This document shows positions 33,746-42,416 of a stretch of 64,000 bases of DNA, in pieces. Under the pieces are notes generated by a model, which did no database searches, was not told where the DNA came from, and saw nothing but the letters and a program-made list of their open reading frames with translations. Location: positions 62,001 to 126,000 of the forward strand of contig NZ_FONG01000020.1 of the NCBI RefSeq assembly GCF_900112845.1, in the 5' to 3' direction. Position 1 is the stretch's first letter, and each line of letters opens with the position of its first letter. This DNA is from Actinacidiphila alni. GTDB lineage: Bacteria; Actinomycetota; Actinomycetes; Streptomycetales; Streptomycetaceae. Made by a program: the position numbers and the translations under genes.

Positions 33746-34723
33746 TCACGCCGCTCGCGGATGGTCCGCGAAGTACGCGATCGTCCGCTTGATGCCCTCG
33801 GTCCACGGCACGTGTGGTTCCCAGCGCAGCAGTTCGCGGGCCACGGTGATGTCCGGCCGGCGCCTTTCGGGGTCGTCCGCGGGCCGTTCCACGAACGCCA
33901 GCTCCGACCGGGAGCCGGTCAGGTCCACCACCTGCCGGGCGATGTCCAGCACGCTGGTCTCGTCGGTGCCGCCGATGTTCACCGGGCGCACCGAACGGCT
34001 GGCGGCGACCGCCAGGATGCCCGCGATGGTGTCGTCCACGTAGCACAGCGTCCGGGTCTGGCTGCCGTCGCCGGAGACGGTGACCGGTTCGCCGGCCAGC
34101 GCCTGGCTGATGAAGGTGGGCACCGCCCGCCCGTCGTCGGCGCGCATCCGGGGGCCGTAGCTGTTGAACAGCCGGACGATGCCCGCGTTGCTCCCGAAGG
34201 TGCGCACATGCGCGGTTACCAGGGCCTCCGCGAAGCGCTTCGATTCGTCGTACACGCTGCGCGGCCCGACCGGGTTGACGTTGCCCCAGTAGTCCTCGCG
34301 CTGCGGATGCACCAAGGGATCGCCGTAGACCTCCGAGGTGGAGGCGAGCAGGAAGCGACCGCAGTCGCGGTGCGCGATCGCCAGAGCGTGCCGGGTGCCG
34401 AAACTGCCCACGTCGAGCGTTTCCAGCGGATGCCCCAGGTAGTCGGCGGGCGAGGCGGGGCACGCGAAGTGCAGTACGAGGTCGTACGGTCCTGGAAGCA
34501 CGCTCACGCTGTCGGGCGAGCTGAGATCGCACTCCACGAAGCGAAAGCCGGGCCGCCCGGTGAGATGGGCGATGTTGTCGGGCGAACCGGACAGCAGATT
34601 GTCGGCGCAGTCGACGTCGACACCCGAATCCAGCAGCTGCTCGCACAGATGCGATCCGAGGAATCCCGCTCCCCCGGTCACCAGGGCCCGGCGCCAGGGT
34701 GCGGGCGCGGTCATGGACGGCAT
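33746..34723 (-). CDS. NAD-dependent nucleotide-sugar SDR, UDP-glucuronate decarboxylase (UXS)-like
   Basis: A 325-residue extended SDR with TGGAGFLGSHLCEQLLDSG, LASTSEVYGDPLVHPQREDY and the active-site GPRSVYDESKRFAEALV. The sequence WGNVNPVGPRSVYDESK is the pattern of UDP-glucuronate decarboxylases, which make UDP-xylose; dTDP-glucose 4,6-dehydratase and HldD are less good matches. ATG 34723 with AAGGG 8 nt upstream is preferred to ATG 34738. It heads the twelve-gene set; the carbamoyltransferase follows after 108 bp. Possible supplier of a pentose to the product. Confidence 0.85.
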   Translation of the reverse strand: MPSMTAPAPWRRALVTGGAGFLGSHLCEQLLDSGVDVDCADNLLSGSPDNIAHLTGRPGFRFVECDLSSPDSVSVLPGPYDLVLHFACPASPADYLGHPLETLDVGSFGTRHALAIAHRDCGRFLLASTSEVYGDPLVHPQREDYWGNVNPVGPRSVYDESKRFAEALVTAHVRTFGSNAGIVRLFNSYGPRMRADDGRAVPTFISQALAGEPVTVSGDGSQTRTLCYVDDTIAGILAVAASRSVRPVNIGGTDETSVLDIARQVVDLTGSRSELAFVERPADDPERRRPDITVARELLRWEPHVPWTEGIKRTIAYFADHPRAA

Positions 34724-34950
34724 GGATCGGCCCTTCATCGGATTTCAGGAATTCCCCGCGCCCCGGGCCGGAACATGGGACACGGCCGTTGTCGGGGTGC
34801 GCAGTGCTGCCGCCGTGGTCTCGACGGGCTCGCGATGGCGAGTGCCCTGGCCGAGTTGGCTCTAACCCCTGAAATCTGCTGTCCGGAAAAAACGGGGGCA
34901 GGCTCCCGTCGTGCGCGGCTGCGGCCGGGGCCCGCTCCGCGGGACGGGCA

Positions 34951-35376
34951 TTACGTCTCTTCCATGATCGAGGCCAGTTCCCGGTCGAGGGCCTCGGCTA
35001 TGCGCCGCTCGCGGGGCGCTTCCGCGGCCCGGACCCGGCTGATGAAATAGCCGATGTCGCGGGCCGGGAACCGTATCCGGGCGGCCACGCAGTGGGGTTC
35101 GAGCAGCACCTCTATGACGGGTGTGGTCCCGTTCTCCGGCCGGATTCTGATGTCACCGTCGCCGACCGGGCCGAGCAGGCCCTGGCTCAGCAGCTCCCAG
35201 GAGAAGGTCCAGCCGACGGTCACACCGTCGGGACCGCGCAGCAGCAGATTCACCGCGAAGCAGTCCCGGGGCCGGTAGACGAGTTCCGCGGCCACCAGTG
35301 CCGCCGCGTCCCCGGGCAGGTCGAGGCACCCGGTGGTCCGGACCGTCACCACACCGTCCCCCGGCACCTCGATCAT
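34951..35376 (-). CDS. SsgA-like protein (SALP), sporulation/cell-division regulator
   Basis: A 141-residue SALP with VAAELVYRPRDCFAVNLLLR, VGWTFSWELLSQGLLGPVGD and VLLEPHCVAARIRFPARDIG, plus the C-terminal RELASIMEET. SALPs are restricted to sporulating actinobacteria and help place or remodel septa and spore wall, for example SsgA and SsgB. ATG 35376 with GGAAGG upstream is used. The gene stands alone between the glycan set and the respiratory genes. Which SALP subclass it is cannot be decided from sequence alone. Confidence 0.88.
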   Translation of the reverse strand: MIEVPGDGVVTVRTTGCLDLPGDAAALVAAELVYRPRDCFAVNLLLRGPDGVTVGWTFSWELLSQGLLGPVGDGDIRIRPENGTTPVIEVLLEPHCVAARIRFPARDIGYFISRVRAAEAPRERRIAEALDRELASIMEET

Positions 35377-35465
35377 GCTGTCCACCTTCCCGGTTCGGCA
35401 CCCGTCCGCCGGACGCCCACGCCTTCCGGGTACCGTGCCGGACCGTGCCGAAACGCGCGGACGGT

Positions 35466-35858
35466 TCACTCACCCCTGCGCGCGTACTGGAAGACCATGC
35501 CGCCCACGCCCGCGCCCAGGACTCCGAAGCCGATGAGGAAGAGCCACAGGCCGAAGACGATGCCGAGCGCGGCAAGGGCGGCACCGGCCCCGACGACCGG
35601 CGGGTAGGCGCTGCGGGCGGGGAAGAAGTCCAGTGGTCCGGCGCGCTCGATGACCTCGGCATCCTTGCGGTCCTCCGGTCGGGAGCCGCGGCGCCGGTAG
35701 GTCTGGTCGAAGAAGAACGAGACGAGCGCGGACATGACGAAGGCGACGGCGAGTGCCGCGGTGCCCGCCGGTTCCGGACCCGACCACAGCCCGTAACCCA
35801 CTCCTGTGATCAGGAAGAACATGGCGACGCCGCCGAACAGATACGACTCGGTCCTCAC
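35466..35858 (-). CDS. ctaF: Cytochrome c oxidase subunit IV (CtaF-like)
   Basis: A 130-residue membrane protein with about four hydrophobic segments (ESYLFGGVAMFFLITGVGYG, LAVAFVMSALVSFFFDQTYR, VVGAGAALAALGIVFGLWLF, FGVLGAGVGGMVFQY). Actinobacterial subunit IV proteins have this layout and length. GTG 35858 has GGAGG upstream and overlaps the ctaD stop (GTGA), so it is read directly after subunit I. It would stabilise the aa3 complex in the cytoplasmic membrane. Confidence 0.85.
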   Translation of the reverse strand: MRTESYLFGGVAMFFLITGVGYGLWSGPEPAGTAALAVAFVMSALVSFFFDQTYRRRGSRPEDRKDAEVIERAGPLDFFPARSAYPPVVGAGAALAALGIVFGLWLFLIGFGVLGAGVGGMVFQYARRGE

Positions 35859-37585
35859 GACGCGGCCTCCTGGTGCGGGTCGGGGGTGGGCCGGCCCGGC
35901 GGCGTCGCGGGTGCGAGCAGCGCGGCCTCCGGGTGGTGGAGGTCGAATGCCGGTGAGTCGGAACGGACCTTGGGGAGCGTGTGGAAGTTGTGCCGCGGCG
36001 GCGGGCAGGAGGTCGCCCACTCCAGGGAACGGCCGAATCCCCATGGGTCGTCCACGTCGACCGTCGGCGCGTATCTCCAGGTCTTCCACACGTTGTAGAG
36101 GAACGGGAGCGTCGAGAGTCCCAGCAGGAACGAACCGATGGACGACACGGTGTTGAGCGTGGTGAAGCCGTCCGCTGCGAGGTAGTCGGCGTATCTGCGC
36201 GGCATGCCCTTCTCGCCGAGCCAGTGCTGGACGAGGAAGGTGGTCTGGAAGCCGACGAAGAGCGTCCAGAAGTGAATACGGCCCAGCCGTTCGTCGAGCA
36301 TCCGGCCGGTCCATTTGGGCCACCAGAAGTAGAAGCCGCCGAACATCGCGAAGACGACGGTGCCGAAGAGCACGTAATGCAGGTGTGCCACCACGAAATA
36401 GCTGTCGGTGACGTGGAAGTCCAGCGGTGGCGAGGCGAGCAGGACCCCACTCAGGCCACCGAGCAGAAAGGTCGTCAGAAAGCCGAGCGACCACAGCATC
36501 GGGGTCTCGAAGGAGAGCGTGCCGTGCCACATGGTGCCGATCCAGTTGAAGAACTTCACTCCGGTGGGTACCGCGATGAGGAACGACATGAGGGAGAAGA
36601 AGGGCAGCAGCACCATTCCGGTGGCGAACATGTGGTGGGCCCACACGGTCGCGGACAGCATGGTGATGGCGATCGTGGCGCCGACCATGCCGATGTAGCC
36701 GAAGGTCGGTTTGCGGCTGAACACCGGAATGATCTCGGTGATCACGCCGAAGAACGGCAGAGCCACGATGTACACCTCGGGGTGCCCGAAGAACCAGAAG
36801 AGGTGCTGCCACAAAATGGCCCCGCCGTTGGCCGCGTCGAAGACATGCGCACCGAATTTCCGGTCCGCCTCCAGGGCGAACAGCGCCGCGGTGAGCACCG
36901 GGAAGGCCAGCAGCGCGAGGATCGAGGTGAACAGGATGTTCCAGGTGAAGATCGGCATCCGGAACATCGTCATGCCGGGGGCACGCAGGCAGACGATGGT
37001 GGCGATGAAGTTCACCGATCCCAAGGTGGTGCTCAATCCGGTCAGCACCAGGCCCATCACCCACAGGTCGCCGCCCGCTCCTGGCGAATGGATCGCGCTG
37101 TTGAGCGGCGCGTAGGCGAACCAGCCGAAGGCGGCGGCACCGCCCGGCACCAGAAAACCCGAGACGACGATCAGGGCGCCGAACAGATAGAGCCAGTACG
37201 TCAGCGCGTTCAGCCGCGGGAAGGCCACGTCGGGCGCGCCGATCTGCAAAGGCATGATCGCGTTGGCGAAGCCGGCGAACATCGGCGTGGCGAACAGGAG
37301 CATCATGATGGTGCCGTGGATGGTGACGAGCTGGTTGTACTGCCCCGTGCTCCACAACTGAAGTCCCGGCCGGGCCAGTTCGGCCCGCATCCCCATGGCG
37401 AGCAGGCCCGCGAAGAGGAAGAAGCAGAAGGCCGTCACCAGATACATGCCGCCGATCGTCTTGTGGTCGGTGGTGGTCACGTAGTCCAGCAACCGGTCGC
37501 CCAGCCGGCTTCCCCGGTCGGCGCCTTCGGTGGTGTCGGGCCCCGCGGGCTCCGGCGATGCGGCCCGTGCGTCGGTACGCGTCAT
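35855..37585 (-). CDS. ctaD: Cytochrome c oxidase subunit I (CtaD)
   Basis: A 576-residue heme-copper oxidase subunit I with twelve predicted helices. Seen ligands and motifs: QLVTIHGTIMMLLFATPMFA (heme a), WFFGHPEVYIVALPFFGVIT (CuB His-Tyr), AHHMFATGM (CuB histidines), VPTGVKFFNW (K-channel), and VVAHLHYVLFG (heme a and a3). It is the catalytic subunit reducing O2 to water and pumping protons. ATG 37585 overlaps the qcrB stop (ATGA). No ctaC or ctaE gene is nearby, so it probably borrows the other subunits from the main oxidase locus. Confidence 0.95.
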   Translation of the reverse strand: MTRTDARAASPEPAGPDTTEGADRGSRLGDRLLDYVTTTDHKTIGGMYLVTAFCFFLFAGLLAMGMRAELARPGLQLWSTGQYNQLVTIHGTIMMLLFATPMFAGFANAIMPLQIGAPDVAFPRLNALTYWLYLFGALIVVSGFLVPGGAAAFGWFAYAPLNSAIHSPGAGGDLWVMGLVLTGLSTTLGSVNFIATIVCLRAPGMTMFRMPIFTWNILFTSILALLAFPVLTAALFALEADRKFGAHVFDAANGGAILWQHLFWFFGHPEVYIVALPFFGVITEIIPVFSRKPTFGYIGMVGATIAITMLSATVWAHHMFATGMVLLPFFSLMSFLIAVPTGVKFFNWIGTMWHGTLSFETPMLWSLGFLTTFLLGGLSGVLLASPPLDFHVTDSYFVVAHLHYVLFGTVVFAMFGGFYFWWPKWTGRMLDERLGRIHFWTLFVGFQTTFLVQHWLGEKGMPRRYADYLAADGFTTLNTVSSIGSFLLGLSTLPFLYNVWKTWRYAPTVDVDDPWGFGRSLEWATSCPPPRHNFHTLPKVRSDSPAFDLHHPEAALLAPATPPGRPTPDPHQEAAS

Positions 37586-39213
37586 CGCGTTCCTCGTTCC
37601 GGTTCTGCGAGTGCTTCCTCGACGTGGCGCCGTTGTTCGGGCGTCATGGGCAGGCGGACACCGCGGCCGTAGTACCAGCGGCTCAGCGCGGCCCGCAGGC
37701 GACGGCGCGCCGGAGCGTCCGGACCGGGGGCGGGCTCGGGGACCGGCAGGTCGCGGACCAGAAAGCGGTAGAGCCGCTCGGGTGCGACATCGGCGTGCCG
37801 GGGCTCCAGCGCGCCGTAGACGCTCTGGACGACCTCGCCGGTTTCCTGACCTTCCGTCAGCAACCGTCGTTCGTGGGACTGGAGCGCCAGGCAGATCCTC
37901 TTGGTCACCACGAACGCCAGGACCGGGCCGAGGACGACCAGAACCCGGAAGAGCCACGTCAGCGCGTTCACCGACAGATGGAAGGAGAAGGCCGTCACAT
38001 CATTGCCGCCGGCCGCGAGCAGGACGGCGTACCAGACGATCCCGGCCGCTCCCAGCGCCGTTCTTGTCGGTCTGTCGCGCGGGCGGTCGCACAGATGGTG
38101 CTCGCCGCGGTCACCGGTGACAAAGCGTTCGAACAGCGGATAGCCGTAGAGGGCGAGGAAGAGAACGCCCGGCAGGACCACGGCGGGCAGCAGCACGTTC
38201 CACATGACGGTGTGCCCGGCGACCGCCGTCTCCCAGGGCGGCATCAGCCGAAGCGCGCCCTCCAGGAAGCCGACGTACCAGTCGGGCTGGGCTCCGGTGC
38301 TCACCTGGTCGGCGCGGTAGGGACCGTACTCCCACACCGGATTGATCTGCACCGTGGCCGCGAGCACGGCGAGGACGCCGAACACAAGGAAGAACAGGCC
38401 GGTGGACTTGGCGACGAAGTGCGGGAAGAGCGGGCGTCCCACGACATTGCGGTTGGTGCGCCCGGGTGCGCTCCACTGGGTGTGCTTGAGGTAGAAAACC
38501 AGGATCAAATGCACGGTGATCAGCGCGATCAGCAGTCCCGGCACGAAGAGCACGTGCAGGATGTACAGGCGGCCGTTGAGCACGTGCCCAGGGAAGGGCC
38601 CGCCCCACACGAAGAACGCCAGATAGCTGCCGACCAGCGGGATCGACATCACGATGGTGTTGGCGGTGCGCAGCCCGGTACCGGACAGCAGGTCGTCCGG
38701 GAGCGAATAGCCGCAGAAGCCTTCGAGCAGCGTGACCAGGAAGAGCGTCACACCGATCATCCAGTTGATCTCGCGCGGCCGGCGAAAGGCGCCGGTGAAG
38801 AAGATCCGCAGCATGTGCACGGCGATGGCGGCGACGAAGATCAGTGCCGCCCAATGGTGCAGTTGCCGGATCAGCAGACCACCGCGGACATCGAGACTGA
38901 TGTGCACGGTGGAGTCGTACGCGGCGGAGACCGGCAGCCCTTGCAGCGGCGCGTACGACCCACGGTACGTGCTTTGCGTCGTTCCGGCGTCGAAGAAGAG
39001 CGTCAGCCAGGTGCCGGTGAGCAGCAGCACGACGAAGCTGTAGAGCGCCAACTCCCCCAGCAGGAAGCTCCAGTGGTCGGGAAACGCCTTGCGCAGCAGC
39101 CTCTTGGCGCTGACCGCGACCGGGAGTCTGCGGTCGATGACGACAAAGCCGGTCCTGGCGGCGTTCCGTGCGACAGCTCGTGTCCTCAACCGCTGTCGGC
39201 GGAACACCAGCAT
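37582..39213 (-). CDS. qcrB: Cytochrome bc1 complex cytochrome b subunit (QcrB)
   Basis: A 543-residue cytochrome b of the actinobacterial type with long C-terminal extension. Heme ligands lie in LHHWAALIFVAAIAVHMLRI and in the helix LYILHVLFVPGLLIALITVH; ETAVAGHTVMWN and a region HFVAKSTGLFFLVFGVLAVL match the family. ATG 39213 is taken because AGGGAG lies about 8 nt before it. It is first of qcrB-ctaD-ctaF; Rieske (qcrA) and cytochrome c (qcrC) genes are missing. A second copy of part of the bc1-aa3 supercomplex is likely. Confidence 0.93.
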   Translation of the reverse strand: MLVFRRQRLRTRAVARNAARTGFVVIDRRLPVAVSAKRLLRKAFPDHWSFLLGELALYSFVVLLLTGTWLTLFFDAGTTQSTYRGSYAPLQGLPVSAAYDSTVHISLDVRGGLLIRQLHHWAALIFVAAIAVHMLRIFFTGAFRRPREINWMIGVTLFLVTLLEGFCGYSLPDDLLSGTGLRTANTIVMSIPLVGSYLAFFVWGGPFPGHVLNGRLYILHVLFVPGLLIALITVHLILVFYLKHTQWSAPGRTNRNVVGRPLFPHFVAKSTGLFFLVFGVLAVLAATVQINPVWEYGPYRADQVSTGAQPDWYVGFLEGALRLMPPWETAVAGHTVMWNVLLPAVVLPGVLFLALYGYPLFERFVTGDRGEHHLCDRPRDRPTRTALGAAGIVWYAVLLAAGGNDVTAFSFHLSVNALTWLFRVLVVLGPVLAFVVTKRICLALQSHERRLLTEGQETGEVVQSVYGALEPRHADVAPERLYRFLVRDLPVPEPAPGPDAPARRRLRAALSRWYYGRGVRLPMTPEQRRHVEEALAEPERGTR

Positions 39214-39385
39214 GCGCATCACTCCCTGGTCGACACCGCGACGCCGGCGGCACCGGGGCCGCCGCGCCCACCGCGGGCGCCCACGGCGGGGGGCCGAGTG
39301 CCCGGATGCGCCCGCGGCATTCGTACGTCTTTCCGGTGGCTTTCAGCAGCCCGTTCGGGAGCCGGTCCGTACGGGTAGGGCGGGG

Positions 39386-40663
39386 TCAGCCACGACCGGT
39401 GCCGTGTGTGTGCAGGCGTTCGAGGGCGTCGAGGACCACGGTGCGCTGGTACCAGCTGTGCCATGCGTGGGTGTCGGCGGCCAGGGAGACCAGCAGGCCG
39501 GTTTCGGCGCGGGTCAGCCGACGGTCGGTGCCGATGTGCTGCACGGAGAGGACGCCGACGCACCGGCCGTCGGAGGACAGCAGGGGAACGGCGTGCACGC
39601 GGTGGAAGACCGAGGCGAACAGCGGTGCGGCGGAACGCTGTTCGAAGAAGAGCGGCGCGGCCTCGGTGCCCGCCGTGGGCCGACCGGCGCTGTGGGCACG
39701 CGCCACGGTGACGGCCGTGTCCGAGGCGTCGGGGGCTAGCCGGGCATAGGCGTCGCGGTAGGCGGGGCCGTGATGCCGGTCCGCCTCGAGGAACAGTGCT
39801 CCGCCGCGCGCCGGGTCGACGAGATGCAGGGCCGCCGCGTCGGCGTCCGTACCGTCGGCGGCCGCCTCGACAGCGGCCTGCAGGGCCCTGCCGCGCTCGT
39901 CGGGCCGTACGCCGCGGGCGGTGAGGAATTCCGCGGGCGGTGCCGGCGCGCGCCGTCGGCGGGGGAACCACGGGCCGTCCGCCGCCGGCGGCGGCGCCGA
40001 CACCACCGCGGAGGCGAAGGCCCGCAGCGGAACGTTGTGGTGCTGCGAGGACTCCCGCAGCACTGCCAGCGCGCTGTCCGCGTCGGGCAGCGCATACCGG
40101 GCCAGCACCATGCCCTGGGCGACGCCGATCAGACCGCGGGACCGGGAACGGGCCCGCAATCCGTACACCTCCTCGCGCAGCGCGGCCAGTTCGTCCTGGA
40201 CGCGCGCGTCCGCCCGGGGCGCGGGACCCGCGGGCCGGGCGGAGACGGCGCGGACGGCGTCCACGACGGTGGCGTACACCTCCAACGTCGGTGCCCGTGC
40301 GCGCAGTACGGCACGGATGGTGGCGTCGGACACCGCCACGGCGACGGCGACACCGTCCGCGTCGCCGAGCGCGCCGCCGACCGCGGCGGCGGCCGCCGCG
40401 CCGAACACGACGACGCCGTCGAGGTCGAGGACGAGACCTTCCCCCGCGGCCCGGGCCGCGTCGACATGCCGGCGGATCCGCCGGCCGAGATCACCGACGT
40501 TCGACGCGTCCAGGGCTCCGACGAGCGGCAGCAGCATGACGTCGGGATCCGGCGACCCACCGGCCGGGAGCCGGCCGACAGCGCTCTCGTGCCGGACGGC
40601 CACGGCGCGGCCGTTGTGCAGGGCCCCGTTGCCGCTACGGGGACCCGCGGATCGCTGGTTCAT
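39386..40663 (-). CDS. STAS-ANTAR-GAF multidomain regulator
   Basis: A 425-residue protein with unusual order: a STAS-like domain (residues 40-145, LVLDLDGVVVFGAAAAAAV), an ANTAR RNA-binding domain (about 155-222, SRGLIGVAQGMVLARYALPD and HHNVPLRAFASAVV) and a GAF-like sensor (about 265-405, ADAAALHLVDPARGGALFLE). It shares its C-terminal W-x2-WY-R-T-V-LDALE-LHT block with the next gene. ANTAR proteins stop termination at two-hexaloop hairpins; which RNA is controlled here is unknown. ATG 40663 has a GAGG 8 nt upstream. Confidence 0.75.
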   Translation of the reverse strand: MNQRSAGPRSGNGALHNGRAVAVRHESAVGRLPAGGSPDPDVMLLPLVGALDASNVGDLGRRIRRHVDAARAAGEGLVLDLDGVVVFGAAAAAAVGGALGDADGVAVAVAVSDATIRAVLRARAPTLEVYATVVDAVRAVSARPAGPAPRADARVQDELAALREEVYGLRARSRSRGLIGVAQGMVLARYALPDADSALAVLRESSQHHNVPLRAFASAVVSAPPPAADGPWFPRRRRAPAPPAEFLTARGVRPDERGRALQAAVEAAADGTDADAAALHLVDPARGGALFLEADRHHGPAYRDAYARLAPDASDTAVTVARAHSAGRPTAGTEAAPLFFEQRSAAPLFASVFHRVHAVPLLSSDGRCVGVLSVQHIGTDRRLTRAETGLLVSLAADTHAWHSWYQRTVVLDALERLHTHGTGRG

Positions 40664-40830
40664 GACACACCTCAGGCGGGGAAAGGGGATCGGCCGCCGT
40701 CCTGACCGGGTGTTCGTCGTTCCGTGGCAACCCTTCTGCCCGCGCGGCGACAAATCAAGTGAGCGCGATGCCGCGTTGACGTAGATCCGCCATCCGACGG
40801 ACGAGGGGCCGGGACTCGGGCGCCCGGGGC

Positions 40831-42183
40831 TCAGTCGCCCGCACGCAAGGCGCGGGCCCGCGTGTGCAGGTCCTCCAGCGCGTCCAGGACAATGGTGCGC
40901 CGGTACCAGTCCAGCCAGGCGGCGGCCTGTCCCGCGGGGTGGTCCAGCGCGTACGTACGTCCGGCGACCAGCACGCGGCTGATCGCGGCCGGGTGCCGGT
41001 AGTGGCAGGTCACCATGCCGAGCAGCTCCCCGGTGGGGAGCGCGATCGGGACGCTGTGGCAGGCCACGGAACCGGAGTCGCGCATGACGGCCTGTCCCGG
41101 GGCGTCGTACAGCGCGTCGTGGGGGACGTCCAGCACCGCCACCTGAACGCCCCGCGCAGCGGCCAGATGGCTGCTGGAGCGGTCGACTGCCGGCGCCCCG
41201 GAGTCCGTGTCGCCGGCGGGGTCCTTCGAGGCGTGGCCCGGACCCGCCACATAGTCGAAGTAGTCCAGAAACTCCTCGGAGTGACCCCGTTGCGCCTCGA
41301 TCCACAGGTCACCGGTCATCGGATCGGCCAGTTGCGCGTTGCCCATGTCCGCCCAGGCGACCTCGAGCACCGACCGCAGCAGTGCGGCCAGCACCTCCGA
41401 GGGGTTCGCCTTCGCGACCGGGCGCCCTTCGAGGAACGACAGGGCGGGCGCCGGGCGGCGCGAACGCCCCGGGAACCACTGAGCCCCGCCCGGCTGCGGC
41501 GGTACGACCATGGCCACGGACGCCGCGAGTGCCCGCAGTTTCATGTTGTGCCGCTGCGAGGTCGCCACCAGCAGTTCCAGCGCCGCGTCGCCGTCGAGCC
41601 CGTAGCGGCTGCCCACCACACCGCCGGCCAGGGCCACGACCGGTCGGCCGCGCGCCTTGCGGCGGCCGTCCCGCATCTCGCGCCCGGACCGGGTTTCCTC
41701 CCGCCCGGCGCCGGCGCCCGCGCAGGTGCGCGGGCCGCCGCCCACCTCCACGAGAGTGGCTTTTGCGTGGCCGCCGTCCGGCCGGGCCATGGCGTGCGCC
41801 AGGTCCGTCGCGTCGGCATACGCCGAGGCCGCGGCCGCCAGCGCCGCCTCCACCGACGGCTGCAGTATGTCCTGGCGCCCGGTGGCGAGCAGATCGTCGC
41901 GATCGGCCCGCCGCAGGACGCGCTCGATCCCGGGGCCGACGCCCGCGAGCCAGACCCGACGGCCCTGCTGCCGCAGTACGACCATCCGCTCGATCGTCGA
42001 TCCGGCCGCGGCGGCCGACAGCAGATTCGTCCGGGAAAGATCCAGCAGGACGCCCCGGCAGGCGTCGTCCTCGTCGCGCATCCCCTCGGGCCAGCCGCTC
42101 ACCGGACCGTTCAGCGCCTCACCGGCTCTGACCAGCCACAGCCAGCCCGCACCGCCCCGCAACCGCACAATGTTCCCGCGCAC
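40831..42183 (-). CDS. STAS-ANTAR-GAF multidomain regulator (paralogue)
   Basis: A 450-residue paralogue of the downstream gene. A STAS-like N-terminal half (VLLDLSRTNLLSAAAAGSTI) is followed by an ANTAR-like part (PVVALAGGVVGSRYGLDGDA and RHNMKLRALAASVAMV) and a GAF-like C-terminal half (WADMGNAQLADPMTGDLWIE), ending WLDWYRRTIVLDALEDLHTR. GTG 42183 has GGTGAGG 8 nt upstream. It is divergent from the GAF-ANTAR gene at 42417. Probable duplication of the 39386 gene. Function in stress or antibiotic-phase signalling is inferred from family habits only. Confidence 0.72.
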   Translation of the reverse strand: MRGNIVRLRGGAGWLWLVRAGEALNGPVSGWPEGMRDEDDACRGVLLDLSRTNLLSAAAAGSTIERMVVLRQQGRRVWLAGVGPGIERVLRRADRDDLLATGRQDILQPSVEAALAAAASAYADATDLAHAMARPDGGHAKATLVEVGGGPRTCAGAGAGREETRSGREMRDGRRKARGRPVVALAGGVVGSRYGLDGDAALELLVATSQRHNMKLRALAASVAMVVPPQPGGAQWFPGRSRRPAPALSFLEGRPVAKANPSEVLAALLRSVLEVAWADMGNAQLADPMTGDLWIEAQRGHSEEFLDYFDYVAGPGHASKDPAGDTDSGAPAVDRSSSHLAAARGVQVAVLDVPHDALYDAPGQAVMRDSGSVACHSVPIALPTGELLGMVTCHYRHPAAISRVLVAGRTYALDHPAGQAAAWLDWYRRTIVLDALEDLHTRARALRAGD

Positions 42184-42416
42184 GTCGACGCCTCACCTTC
42201 GGTCAAAAAGGGAGGGCAACGCTTCCGTACCCCACAATCGTGTCCGCCGCGTCCCCGCGCGAATACGCTCAGCCGGAGCGCCACGCGCTCGCGCTCCATC
42301 CTACGGCTCCCGCACGCCCGGGGGGCGCGACGCGCTGCCTCCGGCTCGGGGGGCGGTTTCGGGGCGTGGCGCACGGGCACTCGCAGCACCGTCCACGGCT
42401 TGTTCGGGAGACTGTT

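Noticed and set aside
33746..34723. Identification of the SDR as HldD epimerase
   Set aside because: The STSEVYGDPLVHPQ and NPVGPRSVYDESK patterns fit UDP-glucuronate decarboxylase better.
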